Assembly: GCA_035316885.1 (NCBI GenBank)
Contig: DATHII010000212.1
Location: forward strand, 1-31,429
DNA from: DASRTE01 sp035316885
Lineage (GTDB): Bacteria; Actinomycetota; Actinomycetes; Jiangellales; Jiangellaceae
DNA length: 31,429 nucleotides
Direction of reading: 5' to 3'
How positions within the stretch are numbered: position 1 is the first letter of the stretch; each line of letters starts with the position of its first letter. Positions 1 through 8,331 of this stretch are shown piece by piece. The notes beneath the pieces are model-generated. The model worked only from the letters and a program-made list of their open reading frames with translations. It ran no database searches and was not told where the DNA came from. Made by a program: the position numbers and the translations under genes.

Positions 1-932
1 GGCCGACACCTCCAGCCCGGCCTCACCAGCCAGCACCCGGAACTCGTCCACGGTGCGCTCCTTGCCGCCCACCAGGACCATCATCAGCAGGTCGTCCGCC
101 CCGGGGTCCGGTGACACCCCGCCGATGACCACGACCCGGCCCGCCGGCCGAGCCGCCTCCGCGCAGCGGCTCAAGATCGCCGCTGCCTCGCGGTCGGGCC
201 AGTCGCTGAGCACGGACTTCAACAGGTAGAGGTCCGCCCCTGCCGGCAGCCGGTCGAAGAAGCTCTGCCCGATGATCGTGGCCCGCTCAGCGACGCCGGC
301 GGCCCGGAAGGTCTCGCCGGACCGGGCAACCGTCCTGGGCAGGTCGACCAGGGTGCCATGAGCCTCCGGCCGGCCACGAAGGATCTCCGCGAGCAGCGCG
401 CCAGTGCCGCCACCGACGTCGACCACTGTTCGAACCGACTCCCAGCCTCCCGAGAGGAGAACCTCCGGGTCGGGAGTTCCGTGTCCAAGGGTCCGATCAG
501 CGCGTCGAAGCTCGCCGCGATGTCTGGGTGGGCGTCCAGATCCGCCCAGAACGGCCGGCCGAAGACCTCGTCGTAGCCGGTCTTGCCGGTACGTACGGCC
601 CTAAGCGGGCTCCCCCACGCATAAGCCATCCGGCCGCCGAAGCCATCGAGGTCGAGGCCCAGGTGTTGCGGCGGGTCGAGCAGCCCCTGGGCGGCTTCGT
701 TCAGCGCGAACCGGCCGGGCGCAGGCTGCTCGAACAACCCTTTGCCCACCAGATGTCGCAGCACCCTGTGCAAGGAGTCCCGGTCGCAGCCTGCCGCCGC
801 AGCAAGGTTGTCGATGTCGGTGGTGCCGGCCGCGATGTGGTCGGCGATCCGCAGCGTCGCCGCCACGTGAACGCACCAAGGCGTGCAGAGGTCGCTCAAT
901 GCCGTGAGGTCGGCACTGTCCTGCTCAGTCAT
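1..932 (-). pseudogene. O-methyltransferase (acetylserotonin/hydroxyindole O-methyltransferase-like), frameshifted and cut by window edge
   Basis: The ATG at 932 opens an N-terminal winged-helix dimerisation domain of the kind found in small-molecule O-methyltransferases (residues about 10-90, with DRDSLHRVLRHLVGKGLFE). It continues in frame to about position 495 (FDALIGPL). From there the family-like sequence moves to another frame: GGWESVRTVVDVGGGTGALL, the SAM-binding glycine-rich motif, is followed by DLPRTVARSGETF, LKSVLSDWPDREA and GRVVVIGGVSPDPGADDLLM down to position 1. The shift fits the loss of one base near 486-494, next to short CCC and TT runs. Left uncorrected, the product stops at 219 without a SAM site. 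Such enzymes methylate hydroxyl groups of natural products or indoles; the substrate cannot be told. The shift may be a real inactivating mutation or a sequencing error. The far C-terminus lies outside the window. Confidence 0.8.
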
Positions 933-966
933 GACGCTGCCACGGCCCTCGTTGCGCTCGCACCGG

Positions 967-1587
967 TCATGCTGCCGCCTCCAGGGTCAGAAGCGTGCGC
1001 TTGGCGTCCGGTCCGCCGACGTACCCACCGAAGGATCCGTCGGACCGGACCACTCGGTGGCACGGAACGACGACCGGCAACGGGTTGGTCGCGCACGCGG
1101 TTCCGACTGCCCGGACGGCGTTGGGGTGGCCCGTCGCCGCCGCCACCTGCGCGTAGCTTTCGGTGTGTCCGTAGGCGATCTCCGGCAGGTGCGCGAGCAC
1201 ACCGAGCCGGAATCCCCTGGCCAGGCGGAAGTCCAGCGGGAGGTCGAACGCCGTGCGCCTACCGCCGAAGTACTCCTCGATCTCGCGGGCAACGCCGTCC
1301 AGCCTGCCCGGCGCGCTGAGAACGCGCGGGCTCACCTTCACGGCCAGCGCCTGTAGCGCCTTGTCATGGTCCTCCCGCTCGTATGCAACCCGGACCAGAC
1401 CCTGGTCGGTCGCAGCTAGCAGCAGCGTGCCGACCGGGGTGTCGATCGTGCGGTAGGCGACGTCGAGGACGCCCTCGGCCTCCGCGGCCGCCACGAGTCG
1501 GTCGTGGAGACGCTGCTGCGCCTCCTCGTCGACGGCCGGCAGTGTGGCGAACAGGTCGCCGGCCTTCGGCTCGGACGTTGCGTTCAT
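967..1587 (-). CDS. ogt: Methylated-DNA--[protein]-cysteine S-methyltransferase
   Basis: This 206-residue suicide repair enzyme moves alkyl groups from O6-alkylguanine (and O4-alkylthymine) in DNA to its own cysteine. The active site NPLPVVVPCHRVV puts the acceptor at Cys176. It is preceded by the helix-turn-helix/arginine-finger part (GHPNAVRAVGTAC) and followed by the family C-terminal SFGGYVGGPDAKRTLL. About 45 extra N-terminal residues (KAGDLFATLPAVDEEAQQRL and on) precede the usual start of the family, as in Ogt proteins coded next to sigma factors. The ATG at 1587 overlaps the stop of the upstream ECF sigma gene by 4 bp (ATGA), so the two are almost certainly one transcript with coupled translation. 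It lacks the Ada N-terminal zinc domain and AraC domain. An AraC-type regulator is instead coded divergently just beyond the sigma gene. Confidence 0.92.
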   Translation of the reverse strand: MNATSEPKAGDLFATLPAVDEEAQQRLHDRLVAAAEAEGVLDVAYRTIDTPVGTLLLAATDQGLVRVAYEREDHDKALQALAVKVSPRVLSAPGRLDGVAREIEEYFGGRRTAFDLPLDFRLARGFRLGVLAHLPEIAYGHTESYAQVAAATGHPNAVRAVGTACATNPLPVVVPCHRVVRSDGSFGGYVGGPDAKRTLLTLEAAA

Positions 1588-2075
1588 CGGCTCTCTCCCT
1601 GATCTGTCGTCGTGCTCGCGTACGTTCTCCGGAGGGTTGCGATGCCGTCCGCGGCGGCTCGCCTCGCCGCGGCCTCGCTGCCACCGACGATCCCGGCGAC
1701 CTCCCGGTGCGTGAACCCGGCGAGGTAGTGGTAGGCGACGGTGTGACGCTGCTTGGCCGGCAACGCCTTCAGCGCCGACCAAAGGTCCCCGTTCCAGGTG
1801 CCGGGGTCGCCCCTGCTCGCCGGCCGGTCGGGAACCTCGTCCACGGGAACCGCCCGCCTTGCCTCAGCTCTCCTGACGTCGATGGCCTTGCGATGCGCGA
1901 TCGTGACGAGCCACGCCTCGACGTTGGCGTCCGGGTCAAGGTCCGGATAAGCCTTGAGAGCAGCGAGAAACGTCTCCGACCAGGCGTCTTCGGCGTCCAC
2001 CGGCCCGAGGACGGCGCGGCACACGCGCAGCACGGTCGGGCCGTGCTCGGCAACAACCTGTTCGAAGGGCTTCAC
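1584..2075 (-). CDS. ECF-type RNA polymerase sigma factor
   Basis: This short sigma-70 family protein has region 2 (AEDAWSETFLAALKAYPDL and VEAWLVTIAHRKAIDVRR) and region 4 (LWSALKALPAKQRHTVAYHYLAGFTHREVAGIVGGSEAAARR), but lacks regions 1 and 3, as ECF sigmas do. It should direct RNA polymerase to a small set of promoters. I chose the GTG at 2075 because GGAG lies about 10 bases upstream and the protein then starts just before FEQVVAEHGPTVLRVCR, as relatives do. A TTG at 2093 would add six residues. It overlaps ogt by 4 bp, which suggests that the sigma factor controls or accompanies the repair gene. No anti-sigma factor is visible beside it. Activity may instead be set by transcription or by the divergent AraC-DinB protein, which is inference. 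Confidence 0.88.
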   Translation of the reverse strand: MKPFEQVVAEHGPTVLRVCRAVLGPVDAEDAWSETFLAALKAYPDLDPDANVEAWLVTIAHRKAIDVRRAEARRAVPVDEVPDRPASRGDPGTWNGDLWSALKALPAKQRHTVAYHYLAGFTHREVAGIVGGSEAAARRAAADGIATLRRTYASTTTDQGESR

Positions 2076-2171
2076 ACTGTGCAGACGCTCCAACCGACAA
2101 GAATGTGAGGTGACCCATTCTCAGCAAACACGATCAAGCACCAATCGGCCCGACGGCCTCACCATGAGATC

Positions 2172-3092
2172 ATGAACCCGCGCACCGATACGTTTGCCGC
2201 CTTCGTCGAGGTGCTCTCACGTGCCCTTGACGACCACGCGGCGACCGGTGAAGACCTCGCCGAGCGGGTTCACTTGTCGCGATTCCATTTCGACCGGGTG
2301 ATCGCGGCCACTGCAGGTGAGCCGCCGACGGCGATCCGGCGACGCGTTCTACTCGAACGGGCCGCGTACCGGCTCTTGAGCAGGACGACTTCGGTCTTGG
2401 ATGTCGTAGTCGAGGCAGGGTATTCCTCACACGAGGCTTTCACCCGTGCCTTCACCAAGGCGTACGGAACCGCTCCCTCACAGTGGCGGCGCCACCCTAC
2501 CCATCTCCACATCGCGGCGCCGAGCGACGTCCATTTCCACCCGCCCGGCAGCCTGCGGCTGCCCGCAGAAGAAAAGGTGGCCTCCATGGATCTGTTGGTG
2601 CGAATGGTCGAGCACCACGTCTGGATCGTCAGGGAGATGTTGACGCGCGCCACGAGACTGCGAGACGAGCAGCTCGACGCCCCGATTGAGATCTCCGTGG
2701 AGGGCATCGACGACGACCCCACACTGCGCTCCCTGTTGTCCCGGCTGGTAGGCCAGATGGACATGTGGAACTCGGCGATCGCCGGCTGCGACTACGACTT
2801 CGCCGTCGAGCGCGGCGAGAGCGTCCAGCACATGCAGGCACGCCTGGCCGACGTCGGGCCGACGTTCGTCTCCCAGGTCCGCGATGTCTGCGAGCAGGGC
2901 CGGCTCGGGGAGACGTTCATCGACGCGCTGTGCGAGCCCGTCGAGGTGTACACATACGGCGGCATGATCGCGCACGTCCTGACATTCGCCGCACATCGTC
3001 GGACCCTGGTCGTCGGTGCGCTCCACGACGTTGGGATCACCGACCTCGGTGCCGGCGACCCGATGCGCTGGGTCGCCGCCGAGCCCGCCTGA
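2172..3092 (+). CDS. AraC-type HTH regulator fused to a DinB-like domain
   Basis: This 306-residue protein has two parts. Residues about 8-108 are a double helix-turn-helix of the AraC type (DLAERVHLSRFHFDRVI, then VLDVVVEAGYSSHEAFTRAFTKAYGTAPSQWRR). Residues about 138-285 look like a DinB four-helix bundle, with LVRMVEHHVWIVREML as the first helix and MIAHVLTFAAHRRTLVVGAL as the last. The histidines near 148/149, 268 and 275 are candidate metal ligands. DinB-fold proteins include thiol transferases and damage-inducible proteins; in actinobacteria many are mycothiol-dependent. The fusion therefore reads as a sensor domain coupled to DNA binding. It is divergent from the ECF sigma-ogt pair with under 100 bp between the starts, so shared control is likely. 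The start has no convincing Shine-Dalgarno sequence. Role and ligand are inferred. Confidence 0.85.
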   Translation: MNPRTDTFAAFVEVLSRALDDHAATGEDLAERVHLSRFHFDRVIAATAGEPPTAIRRRVLLERAAYRLLSRTTSVLDVVVEAGYSSHEAFTRAFTKAYGTAPSQWRRHPTHLHIAAPSDVHFHPPGSLRLPAEEKVASMDLLVRMVEHHVWIVREMLTRATRLRDEQLDAPIEISVEGIDDDPTLRSLLSRLVGQMDMWNSAIAGCDYDFAVERGESVQHMQARLADVGPTFVSQVRDVCEQGRLGETFIDALCEPVEVYTYGGMIAHVLTFAAHRRTLVVGALHDVGITDLGAGDPMRWVAAEPA

Positions 3093-3104
3093 GAACCGAC
3101 GTTG

Positions 3105-3593
3105 TCAGAGTCGCCGGTACATGATGTGCAGCCCGACGTACCCGTCGACGGGGTGGTGGAAGGCCTCGGGCACGGTCGCCAGCACTTCGAAGCCGAGCGA
3201 ACACCACAGCGCTACCGCCCTCGTGTTCGTCTCGACGACCGCGTTGAACTGCATCGCGCGGTAGCCGTCGGCCTGCGCCTGGTCGAGGACGTGCTCGCCG
3301 AGCGCCCGCCCGACGCCGCCCCCGTGAAAGTCGGGGTCGACCATGAAGCTGGCGGTGGCGACGTGAGCTGCGGGCCCGCCATGGTTTGGACCGGACACCG
3401 CTGTGCCGACGACGGTGTCGTCGTCATCCACGGCGACGACCGTGCGGCCCGGCGGCTCGGGGAACCACCATCCACGGGCCGTCGCCTCGGCGACGTTGCG
3501 GTCCCACGAGAACGTCTCGCCATCGGCCGCGATGCGGCGCATGAACGGCCAGATGGCCGACCAGTCATCAGGTGTCGCGTCTCGGATCCGCAC
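3105..3593 (-). CDS. GNAT family N-acetyltransferase
   Basis: This 162-residue protein has one GNAT domain that transfers acetyl from acetyl-CoA to an amine. The acetyl-CoA pyrophosphate loop is HGGGVGRAL (residues 90-98) after the beta strand ATASFMVDPDF. The C-terminal part (AVVETNTRAVALWCSLGFEV, then GYVGLHIMYRRL) resembles the phosphinothricin/L-amino-acid acetyltransferase branch. The substrate is unknown. It starts with GTG at 3593, 15 bp after the stop of the upstream SDR gene, so the two may be co-transcribed. The 3' end faces the AraC-DinB gene with a 12-bp gap. No clear ribosome site is seen before the GTG. Confidence 0.88.
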   Translation of the reverse strand: MRIRDATPDDWSAIWPFMRRIAADGETFSWDRNVAEATARGWWFPEPPGRTVVAVDDDDTVVGTAVSGPNHGGPAAHVATASFMVDPDFHGGGVGRALGEHVLDQAQADGYRAMQFNAVVETNTRAVALWCSLGFEVLATVPEAFHHPVDGYVGLHIMYRRL

Positions 3594-3608
3594 GAGGCAA
3601 GCTTGCCG

Positions 3609-4370
3609 TCACCGGTCGCGGGCGGCCAGCCGCAGTGACTGCCACGAGCCGTCGGCGTGCCAGCCGCCGTCGACCGAGAGTGTGGCTCCGTTGACGAACC
3701 CGCTGCGCGTGGGGTCGGCGAGGAACGCGACCGCCTGGGCGATGTCCTCGGGCGCGGCGAAACGGCCCATCGGCACGTGGTCGGTGATGTCGGCGTCCCC
3801 GTACGCGCCGCCGGCCTGCGAGGCGTCGTCCATCTCGGTCTTGACCCAGCCCGGACAGACCGCGTTGACCCGTACGCCGCGACCGCCCCACTCGGCGGCG
3901 AGCGTGCGGGTCAACCCGATCAGGCCGTGCTTGCTGGCGTTGTACGCGGCCCTGTCGGCGACGCCACGTAGGCCCGCCACCGAGGCGATGTTGACGATCG
4001 CGCCCTCTCCGCCGGCCAGCATGCGGCGCCCGAACTCGCGGCAGAGCAGGAACGGGCCGGTCAGGTTGACGTCGACGACCCGCCGCCACTCCTCCAGCGT
4101 CGTGTCCTCCAGCGGCGTGATGAACGCGATCCCGGCGTTGTTGACCAGCACATCGACGCGACCGAAGCGCTCGATCACTGCCTCACCGAAGGCCGTCACG
4201 TCGGCCTCCGCACTGACGTCACCTGCCCAGGTCAGAGCGTTCGGGCCGCCCGTCACCGGACGACGGTCGAGAAGCGCCAGAACGTACCCCTCGGCCGCGA
4301 GTGTCTCGGCGACCCGCCGGCCGATCCCCTGCGCTGCCCCGGTCACGACCGCCACGCGTGCATCAGTCAC
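3609..4370 (-). CDS. SDR family NAD(P)-dependent oxidoreductase
   Basis: This is a classical short-chain dehydrogenase of 253 residues, the usual family length. The cofactor motif TGAAQGIG is at 10-17, NNAG at 77-80, and the catalytic set Asn102, Ser130, Tyr143 and Lys147 (YNASK) is complete. PGWVKTEM and the C-terminal GFVNGATLSVDGGWHADGSW are typical of the fabG-like branch. It probably oxidises or reduces an alcohol/ketone in the cytosol. An aspartate after beta strand 2 (LALLDRR) favours NAD over NADP. It starts with GTG at 4370 and is followed 15 bp later by a GNAT gene. The substrate cannot be inferred from the context. Confidence 0.92.
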   Translation of the reverse strand: MTDARVAVVTGAAQGIGRRVAETLAAEGYVLALLDRRPVTGGPNALTWAGDVSAEADVTAFGEAVIERFGRVDVLVNNAGIAFITPLEDTTLEEWRRVVDVNLTGPFLLCREFGRRMLAGGEGAIVNIASVAGLRGVADRAAYNASKHGLIGLTRTLAAEWGGRGVRVNAVCPGWVKTEMDDASQAGGAYGDADITDHVPMGRFAAPEDIAQAVAFLADPTRSGFVNGATLSVDGGWHADGSWQSLRLAARDR

Positions 4371-4476
4371 GGCCGCGAGACTAGCGGCGGTTCACGCTGG
4401 CGACCGGAGCTGCCTACTCCGGCGGGCCGATGGCGAGCATCTCACCCTCGAACGGCGGAGCATCCTTATCCCTGTG

Positions 4477-4641
4477 TCACGTGTCGGGCATGACGTCGAG
4501 GTGGCCTTCGAGGTCGTCCAGTCGCGACTCCCACACGCGGCGGTACGGTTCGAGCCAGTCGTCGACGGCGCGCAGCGGTTCGACGCGCACCCGGTAGAGG
4601 CGCCGCTGCGCCTGCGAGCGGACCTCGACCAGGCCGGCATC
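4477..4641 (-). pseudogene. C-terminal remnant of an ArsR-family regulator
   Basis: Reading on the minus strand from about 4641 gives DAGLVEVRSQAQRRLYRVRV, then a segment with EPLRAVDDWLEPYRRVWESR and HLDVMPDT before the stop at 4477. This closely matches the wing and C-terminal dimerisation helix of ArsR-type regulators that usually pair with SRPBCC/AHSA1 genes. The recognition helices that should precede DAGLVEV are missing: the sequence just upstream is the 3' end of the intact YciI gene. No good start or ribosome site exists for the fragment. It looks like a deletion scar joining a lost arsR gene to the YciI gene. Positions 4371-4476 after it hold no recognisable gene. Confidence 0.6.
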
Positions 4642-4658
4642 TACTCGCCCGACGGCTG

Positions 4659-4937
4659 TCAGTTGGCGGGCGGAATGATCGGTACCCACTCGCGGATGCC
4701 CACCCAGCTCACCACGTCGGTGGCCGTGTACGGGTCGGCGTCGAGCACATCGGCGAGCTCGTCGCGGCTCCCCACCCGGTAGACCAGTAGGGCGCCCGTG
4801 TCGTCGGCGAACGGCCCGGCCGTGACCAGCCGGCCCTCGGCGTGCAGCCGCTGCAGATAGTCACGGTGGGACGGCCGGACCTCCAGCCGTCGGTCGTTGT
4901 CCTTGTCGAAGGCGAGCTCCACCACGTAGGTCGGCAC
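4659..4937 (-). CDS. YciI family protein
   Basis: This 92-residue single-domain protein has the YCII ferredoxin-like fold. It has the conserved His24 in RPSHRDYLQRL, then GPFADDTGALLVYRV (residues 41-55) and the DADPYTATDVVSWVGIREW segment. YciI proteins are small dimeric enzymes, probably acting on chlorinated or muconolactone-like compounds; the role of most is unknown. It starts with GTG at 4937, with AAGGGG about 7 bases upstream. Its stop lies next to the ArsR remnant. In actinobacteria YciI genes often sit beside ECF sigma factors, but here the nearest sigma gene is 2.6 kb away. Confidence 0.85.
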   Translation of the reverse strand: MPTYVVELAFDKDNDRRLEVRPSHRDYLQRLHAEGRLVTAGPFADDTGALLVYRVGSRDELADVLDADPYTATDVVSWVGIREWVPIIPPAN

Positions 4938-5020
4938 CGATGACCCCTTCCTCGATGGCTACCTGACGCGGTCACGCTATCCTCCGGTGCCGTGCCGGTG
5001 CGTTCGGCCGTGGCGGCGCG

Positions 5021-5815
5021 TCAGCGCCCGCCAAGGAAGGTGGTCAGGCGCGCGGCGACGGCCTCCGGTTGCTCGACCGGTATCAGGTGACCGGCGTCCG
5101 GGAACGCGACGAACTCCGCCCCCGCGATGCCGGACGCGAGGTGGTGCGCGATCGTCACGAAGTCCGACACGTCGCGGTCACCGACGCCGACGAGTGTTGG
5201 GACCCCGATGTCGCCGAGGCGATCGGCCCCTGCCGGGTGATCGTCGTCGAGTTCCAGATCGTCGACAGTGGTCTGGTTGGTCAGCGCGGTTCGCATCGAC
5301 GGCTCCATGACGGCCGCGATCGCGCGCAGCGGCGTCGACCACTCCCGCACCGGGCCGCGCACCCACATGTCCAGGTTGAGCCGAACGGCGGCGTCGAGGT
5401 TACCGGCCTCGAGCGCCTCCTCCTCGGCGTCGCCGTACGCGCGCACGTCGGCGGACCAATCCCAGCCGGCGATCGGTGCCGCGAGCATCGCCAGCGCCGT
5501 CACCCGGCCGGGCAGTGCCGCGGCCAGGTCCAGCGCCAGCTTGCCGCCGAACGAGTTGCCCGCGAACGCCGCCGCCTCGACATCGAGGTACTCGAGGACG
5601 GCGACCAGGTCATCGAGGTGACGGAACCCCGAAGCGGGTGGTGGCGACGCGCCGAAGCCGCGCAGGTCATAGCGGATCACCGTGTGCGAAGGTGCCAGTG
5701 CGGCGGCGACGCCGTCCCACGAGTGATGGTCGGTGACGCCGGAGTGCAGCAGCACGACCGGCGGTCCGGCGCCGTCGACCCGTGCGGCGAGTCCGGAGTC
5801 GGTGAGAGCGATCAC
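5021..5815 (-). CDS. Alpha/beta hydrolase
   Basis: This 264-residue alpha/beta-fold hydrolase has the nucleophile elbow GNSFGG (Ser88), a likely acidic residue in VGVGDRD (near 215) and the catalytic His243 in DAGHLIPVEQPE. The oxyanion strand is VVLLHSG, followed by YDLRGFGAS. It resembles 3-oxoadipate enol-lactonase and esterase-type proteins; the substrate is unknown. Open frame continues far upstream on this strand, but similarity begins at the GTG at 5815 (VIALTDSGLAARVDG), so the longer frame is rejected as the antisense of the next gene. The start lies 66 bp from the divergent tandem GNAT gene, and the two probably share a promoter region. Confidence 0.88.
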   Translation of the reverse strand: MIALTDSGLAARVDGAGPPVVLLHSGVTDHHSWDGVAAALAPSHTVIRYDLRGFGASPPPASGFRHLDDLVAVLEYLDVEAAAFAGNSFGGKLALDLAAALPGRVTALAMLAAPIAGWDWSADVRAYGDAEEEALEAGNLDAAVRLNLDMWVRGPVREWSTPLRAIAAVMEPSMRTALTNQTTVDDLELDDDHPAGADRLGDIGVPTLVGVGDRDVSDFVTIAHHLASGIAGAEFVAFPDAGHLIPVEQPEAVAARLTTFLGGR

Positions 5816-5881
5816 ATGTCCTCGCAGTGAGTTGGCCCGGTCGGCGGGCAAGAAGCCGGTGGCGCGCGGCAGGATAGTGGC

Positions 5882-6814
5882 GTGGCCATAGCAGCGGCGA
5901 ACGGTTTCTCCGCCGACGTGCGCCCGTTCCGGCGCAGCGACCGGCAGCAGTTGACCGCGCTGGTCAATGCCCATGTCGCCGCCGTCGTACCAGGCGTGTC
6001 GCTCTCGGTGACCGCCGTGATGAGCCATCTCGAGCGCGATCCGGGAGAGTACGTCGTCGACCCGTGGGTCGACGAGCGCGTCACGCTGGTGGCCGAGCAG
6101 CGCCAGCGGATCGTGGCCGCCGCCCACCTGCTGCGATACGCCTCCGACGAGCGGGTCGGCGAGTCCTACCGCGACACCGGCGAAATCCGGTGGCTGCTGT
6201 GCTGGCCGCCGATGCCCCGCTGGCCGGACTCCAGCGAGGCCGGCGACCTGCTCGCCACCGCCTGCCTGGGCCAACTCGACCGCTGGAAGGTTCGCCGCCG
6301 GTACGCGGACGGCACCCTGCCCGTTCCCGCGGTGTACGGCGTCCCGGAGCAGTGGCCGCACGTCCGCGACATCTACGAGCGGGCCGGCTTCCGGCACGAA
6401 GGCCGCTCCGAGGTCGTGCTCGTCGCCCTCGTCGCCGACCTGCCGCGACGGCCGCCGCCCCTGCCGGGGCTGATGGTCCGCCGCACGCTCGGCGTGAACG
6501 GCACCCGGATCTGGGCCCTGATCGAGGACGAGGTGGTGGGCTTCGTCGAAGTGGGCACCAATCTCGGTGAAGCCAACCGGGCGGCCGGTGTCTCGGCATG
6601 GGCCGACATCGGGAACCTGCAGGTCGGTGAGCCCTACCGCCGCGTGGGGATCGGTACCTGGCTCATGGGCGAAGCCGCCGACTGGCTGCGCCTCGCCGGC
6701 GTCGAGCGCCTGCTCGACTACGCCGATGCGGAGGACCACGAGGCGGTCGCGTTCCTCCGCAGCAACGGCTTCTACGAGCTCACGCGGACCATCCGCGGTC
6801 TGGTCATCCCGTAG
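5882..6814 (+). CDS. Tandem-domain GNAT N-acetyltransferase
   Basis: This 310-residue protein appears to hold two GNAT domains. The first half (about 10-190) is degenerate, with HVRDIYERAGFRHEGRSEVVL as its C-terminal strand region. The second half carries a full acetyl-CoA loop, VGEPYRRVGIGTWLMGEAA (from residue 248), and ends with AVAFLRSNGFYELTRTIRGL. Two-domain GNATs of this size occur widely in actinobacteria, as in mycothiol synthase MshD, which this resembles only in layout. The acceptor amine is unknown. The start is GTG at 5882. Its 3' end overlaps the end of the convergent MFS gene by 11 bp. Confidence 0.85.
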   Translation: MAIAAANGFSADVRPFRRSDRQQLTALVNAHVAAVVPGVSLSVTAVMSHLERDPGEYVVDPWVDERVTLVAEQRQRIVAAAHLLRYASDERVGESYRDTGEIRWLLCWPPMPRWPDSSEAGDLLATACLGQLDRWKVRRRYADGTLPVPAVYGVPEQWPHVRDIYERAGFRHEGRSEVVLVALVADLPRRPPPLPGLMVRRTLGVNGTRIWALIEDEVVGFVEVGTNLGEANRAAGVSAWADIGNLQVGEPYRRVGIGTWLMGEAADWLRLAGVERLLDYADAEDHEAVAFLRSNGFYELTRTIRGLVIP

Positions 6815-8297
6815 GTTCCTCCGCCAGAGCGCCCGCCGCTGTCACTGCGCCGGCGACCTCGGGCACGGGTCGCGGGATCAGCACTGCCGCTGCCACCGCA
6901 CCGAGCAACGCGATACCGGCGCCGATCAGCAGGCCGGTCCGGTAGCCCTCGGTCTGCGCTAGCCCGAGGGCCTGCTCCCCGGCCGCCAGGACGCCGTCGA
7001 TACGCGTGGTTGCCACGGCGACCAGCGCACCCAGCCCGAGCGCGCCTCCCACCTGCTGGGCGGTGTTGATCAGCCCGGAGGCGAGACCGGCCTCGTGCTC
7101 GGCGGCGCCGTTCGTCGCAGCGATCATCGTCGACATGAACGCCATGGGTGCGCCGACGGCGATCACCAGCAGCGGCCCGAGCAGGTCGGTGACGAACGAC
7201 CCGTCAGGAGAGAGGCGCGACATCCACAACATGCCCACGGCGACGGTCACCAGGCCCCCGATCGCCATCGGGCGCAGGCCCACGCGTGCGACGATCGGGC
7301 CGATCGAGGCAGCGATGGGGATGACCGTGAGGGCGAACGGCAACTGGGCCAGACCGGACTCGATCGGCGAGTAGGCGAGCACCTGCTGGGTGTAGAGCGT
7401 GACGAAGAAGAACATCGGGAACAACGACATCGTCGTGAGCACTGCCGTCACGTTCGCGCCGCGCAGCATCGGTCGCGCGAAGATGCGCAGCGGCACCAGC
7501 GGTTGGGGGGTCCGTGCCTCGATCAGGACGAATGCGATCAGCAGCGCCATGCCCAGGGCACCGAGCCCCGCCGTCTGCGCCGAGAGCCACCCGGCCTCGT
7601 TGCCGTTGACAAGGACGTAGACGACCAACCCCAGCCCGGCCGTGACCGAGACGGCACCAGCAACATCGAAATTGCGAGCGCCGTCGGTGTGTCCGCGCGG
7701 GAGCAGGCGGAAGGCGAGTACAACCGCGGCCACGCCGATCGGGACGTTGACATAGAACACCGACGCCCAGCCGAACCAGTCGGTGAGGATGCCGCCGAGG
7801 ACGAGGCCGAAGGCCGCTCCGGACCCGGCGAGGGCTCCCCAGATGCCTATCGCCCGGTTCCGCTCGGGGCCGTCGCCGAACAGGACCATGACCAGCGAGA
7901 GGGCCGCCGGTGACACCAACGCGGCGGCGAAGCCCTGGACCGCACGGGCTGCGACGAGCGTCAGACCGGAATCGGCGAGCCCCGCGACCAGCGAGGCGGC
8001 GGTGAAGAGCACCAGACCGGCGACGAACATGCGCCTCCGGCCGAACAGGTCCGCGAGCCGGCCGCCGAGAAGCAAGAAGCCTCCGAACAGCAGCGTGTAC
8101 GCGTTGGCGATCCAGGACAAGCCGCCCTGGTCGAGACCGAGGTCGGTGGCGATCGACGGCAACGCGACGCCGACGATCGCGGCGTCGAGGATGAGGACGA
8201 ACTGCGTGGAGGCGAGCAGCGCCAGAGCGAACCAGCGCGACCGGTCGGCCGGATCCGCCGCAGGTGCGCGCGCCTCGCTCATTGCCTGGACAGTCAC
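6804..8297 (-). CDS. MFS drug efflux transporter, DHA2 (EmrB/QacA-like) type
   Basis: This 497-residue membrane protein should span the membrane 14 times. Motif D1 is DAAIVGVALPSIATDLG in the first segment, motif A is GRLADLFGRRR, and GSGAAFGLVLGGILTDWFGW fits antiporter motif C. Proteins of this type export drugs or other hydrophobic compounds in exchange for protons. I chose the GTG at 8297 because GGGAG lies 6 bases before it; an ATG at 8282 is possible. Translation open further upstream lacks similarity. It is divergent from a TetR gene at 8404, and the palindromes between them make that TetR the probable local repressor. Confidence 0.93.
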   Translation of the reverse strand: MTVQAMSEARAPAADPADRSRWFALALLASTQFVLILDAAIVGVALPSIATDLGLDQGGLSWIANAYTLLFGGFLLLGGRLADLFGRRRMFVAGLVLFTAASLVAGLADSGLTLVAARAVQGFAAALVSPAALSLVMVLFGDGPERNRAIGIWGALAGSGAAFGLVLGGILTDWFGWASVFYVNVPIGVAAVVLAFRLLPRGHTDGARNFDVAGAVSVTAGLGLVVYVLVNGNEAGWLSAQTAGLGALGMALLIAFVLIEARTPQPLVPLRIFARPMLRGANVTAVLTTMSLFPMFFFVTLYTQQVLAYSPIESGLAQLPFALTVIPIAASIGPIVARVGLRPMAIGGLVTVAVGMLWMSRLSPDGSFVTDLLGPLLVIAVGAPMAFMSTMIAATNGAAEHEAGLASGLINTAQQVGGALGLGALVAVATTRIDGVLAAGEQALGLAQTEGYRTGLLIGAGIALLGAVAAAVLIPRPVPEVAGAVTAAGALAEEPTG

Positions 8298-8331
8298 GTG
8301 ACTCTCCCAAGAAGTGGAAGTGGACTTTCGA

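Noticed and set aside
3403..4782. 459-codon open frame on the plus strand
   Set aside because: It is antisense to the GNAT, SDR and YciI genes and has serine/proline-rich shadow composition.
5816..6739. Long open frame on the minus strand continuing upstream of the alpha/beta hydrolase
   Set aside because: It is antisense to the tandem GNAT gene, has a low-complexity composition typical of GC-rich shadow frames, and hydrolase similarity begins only at 5815.
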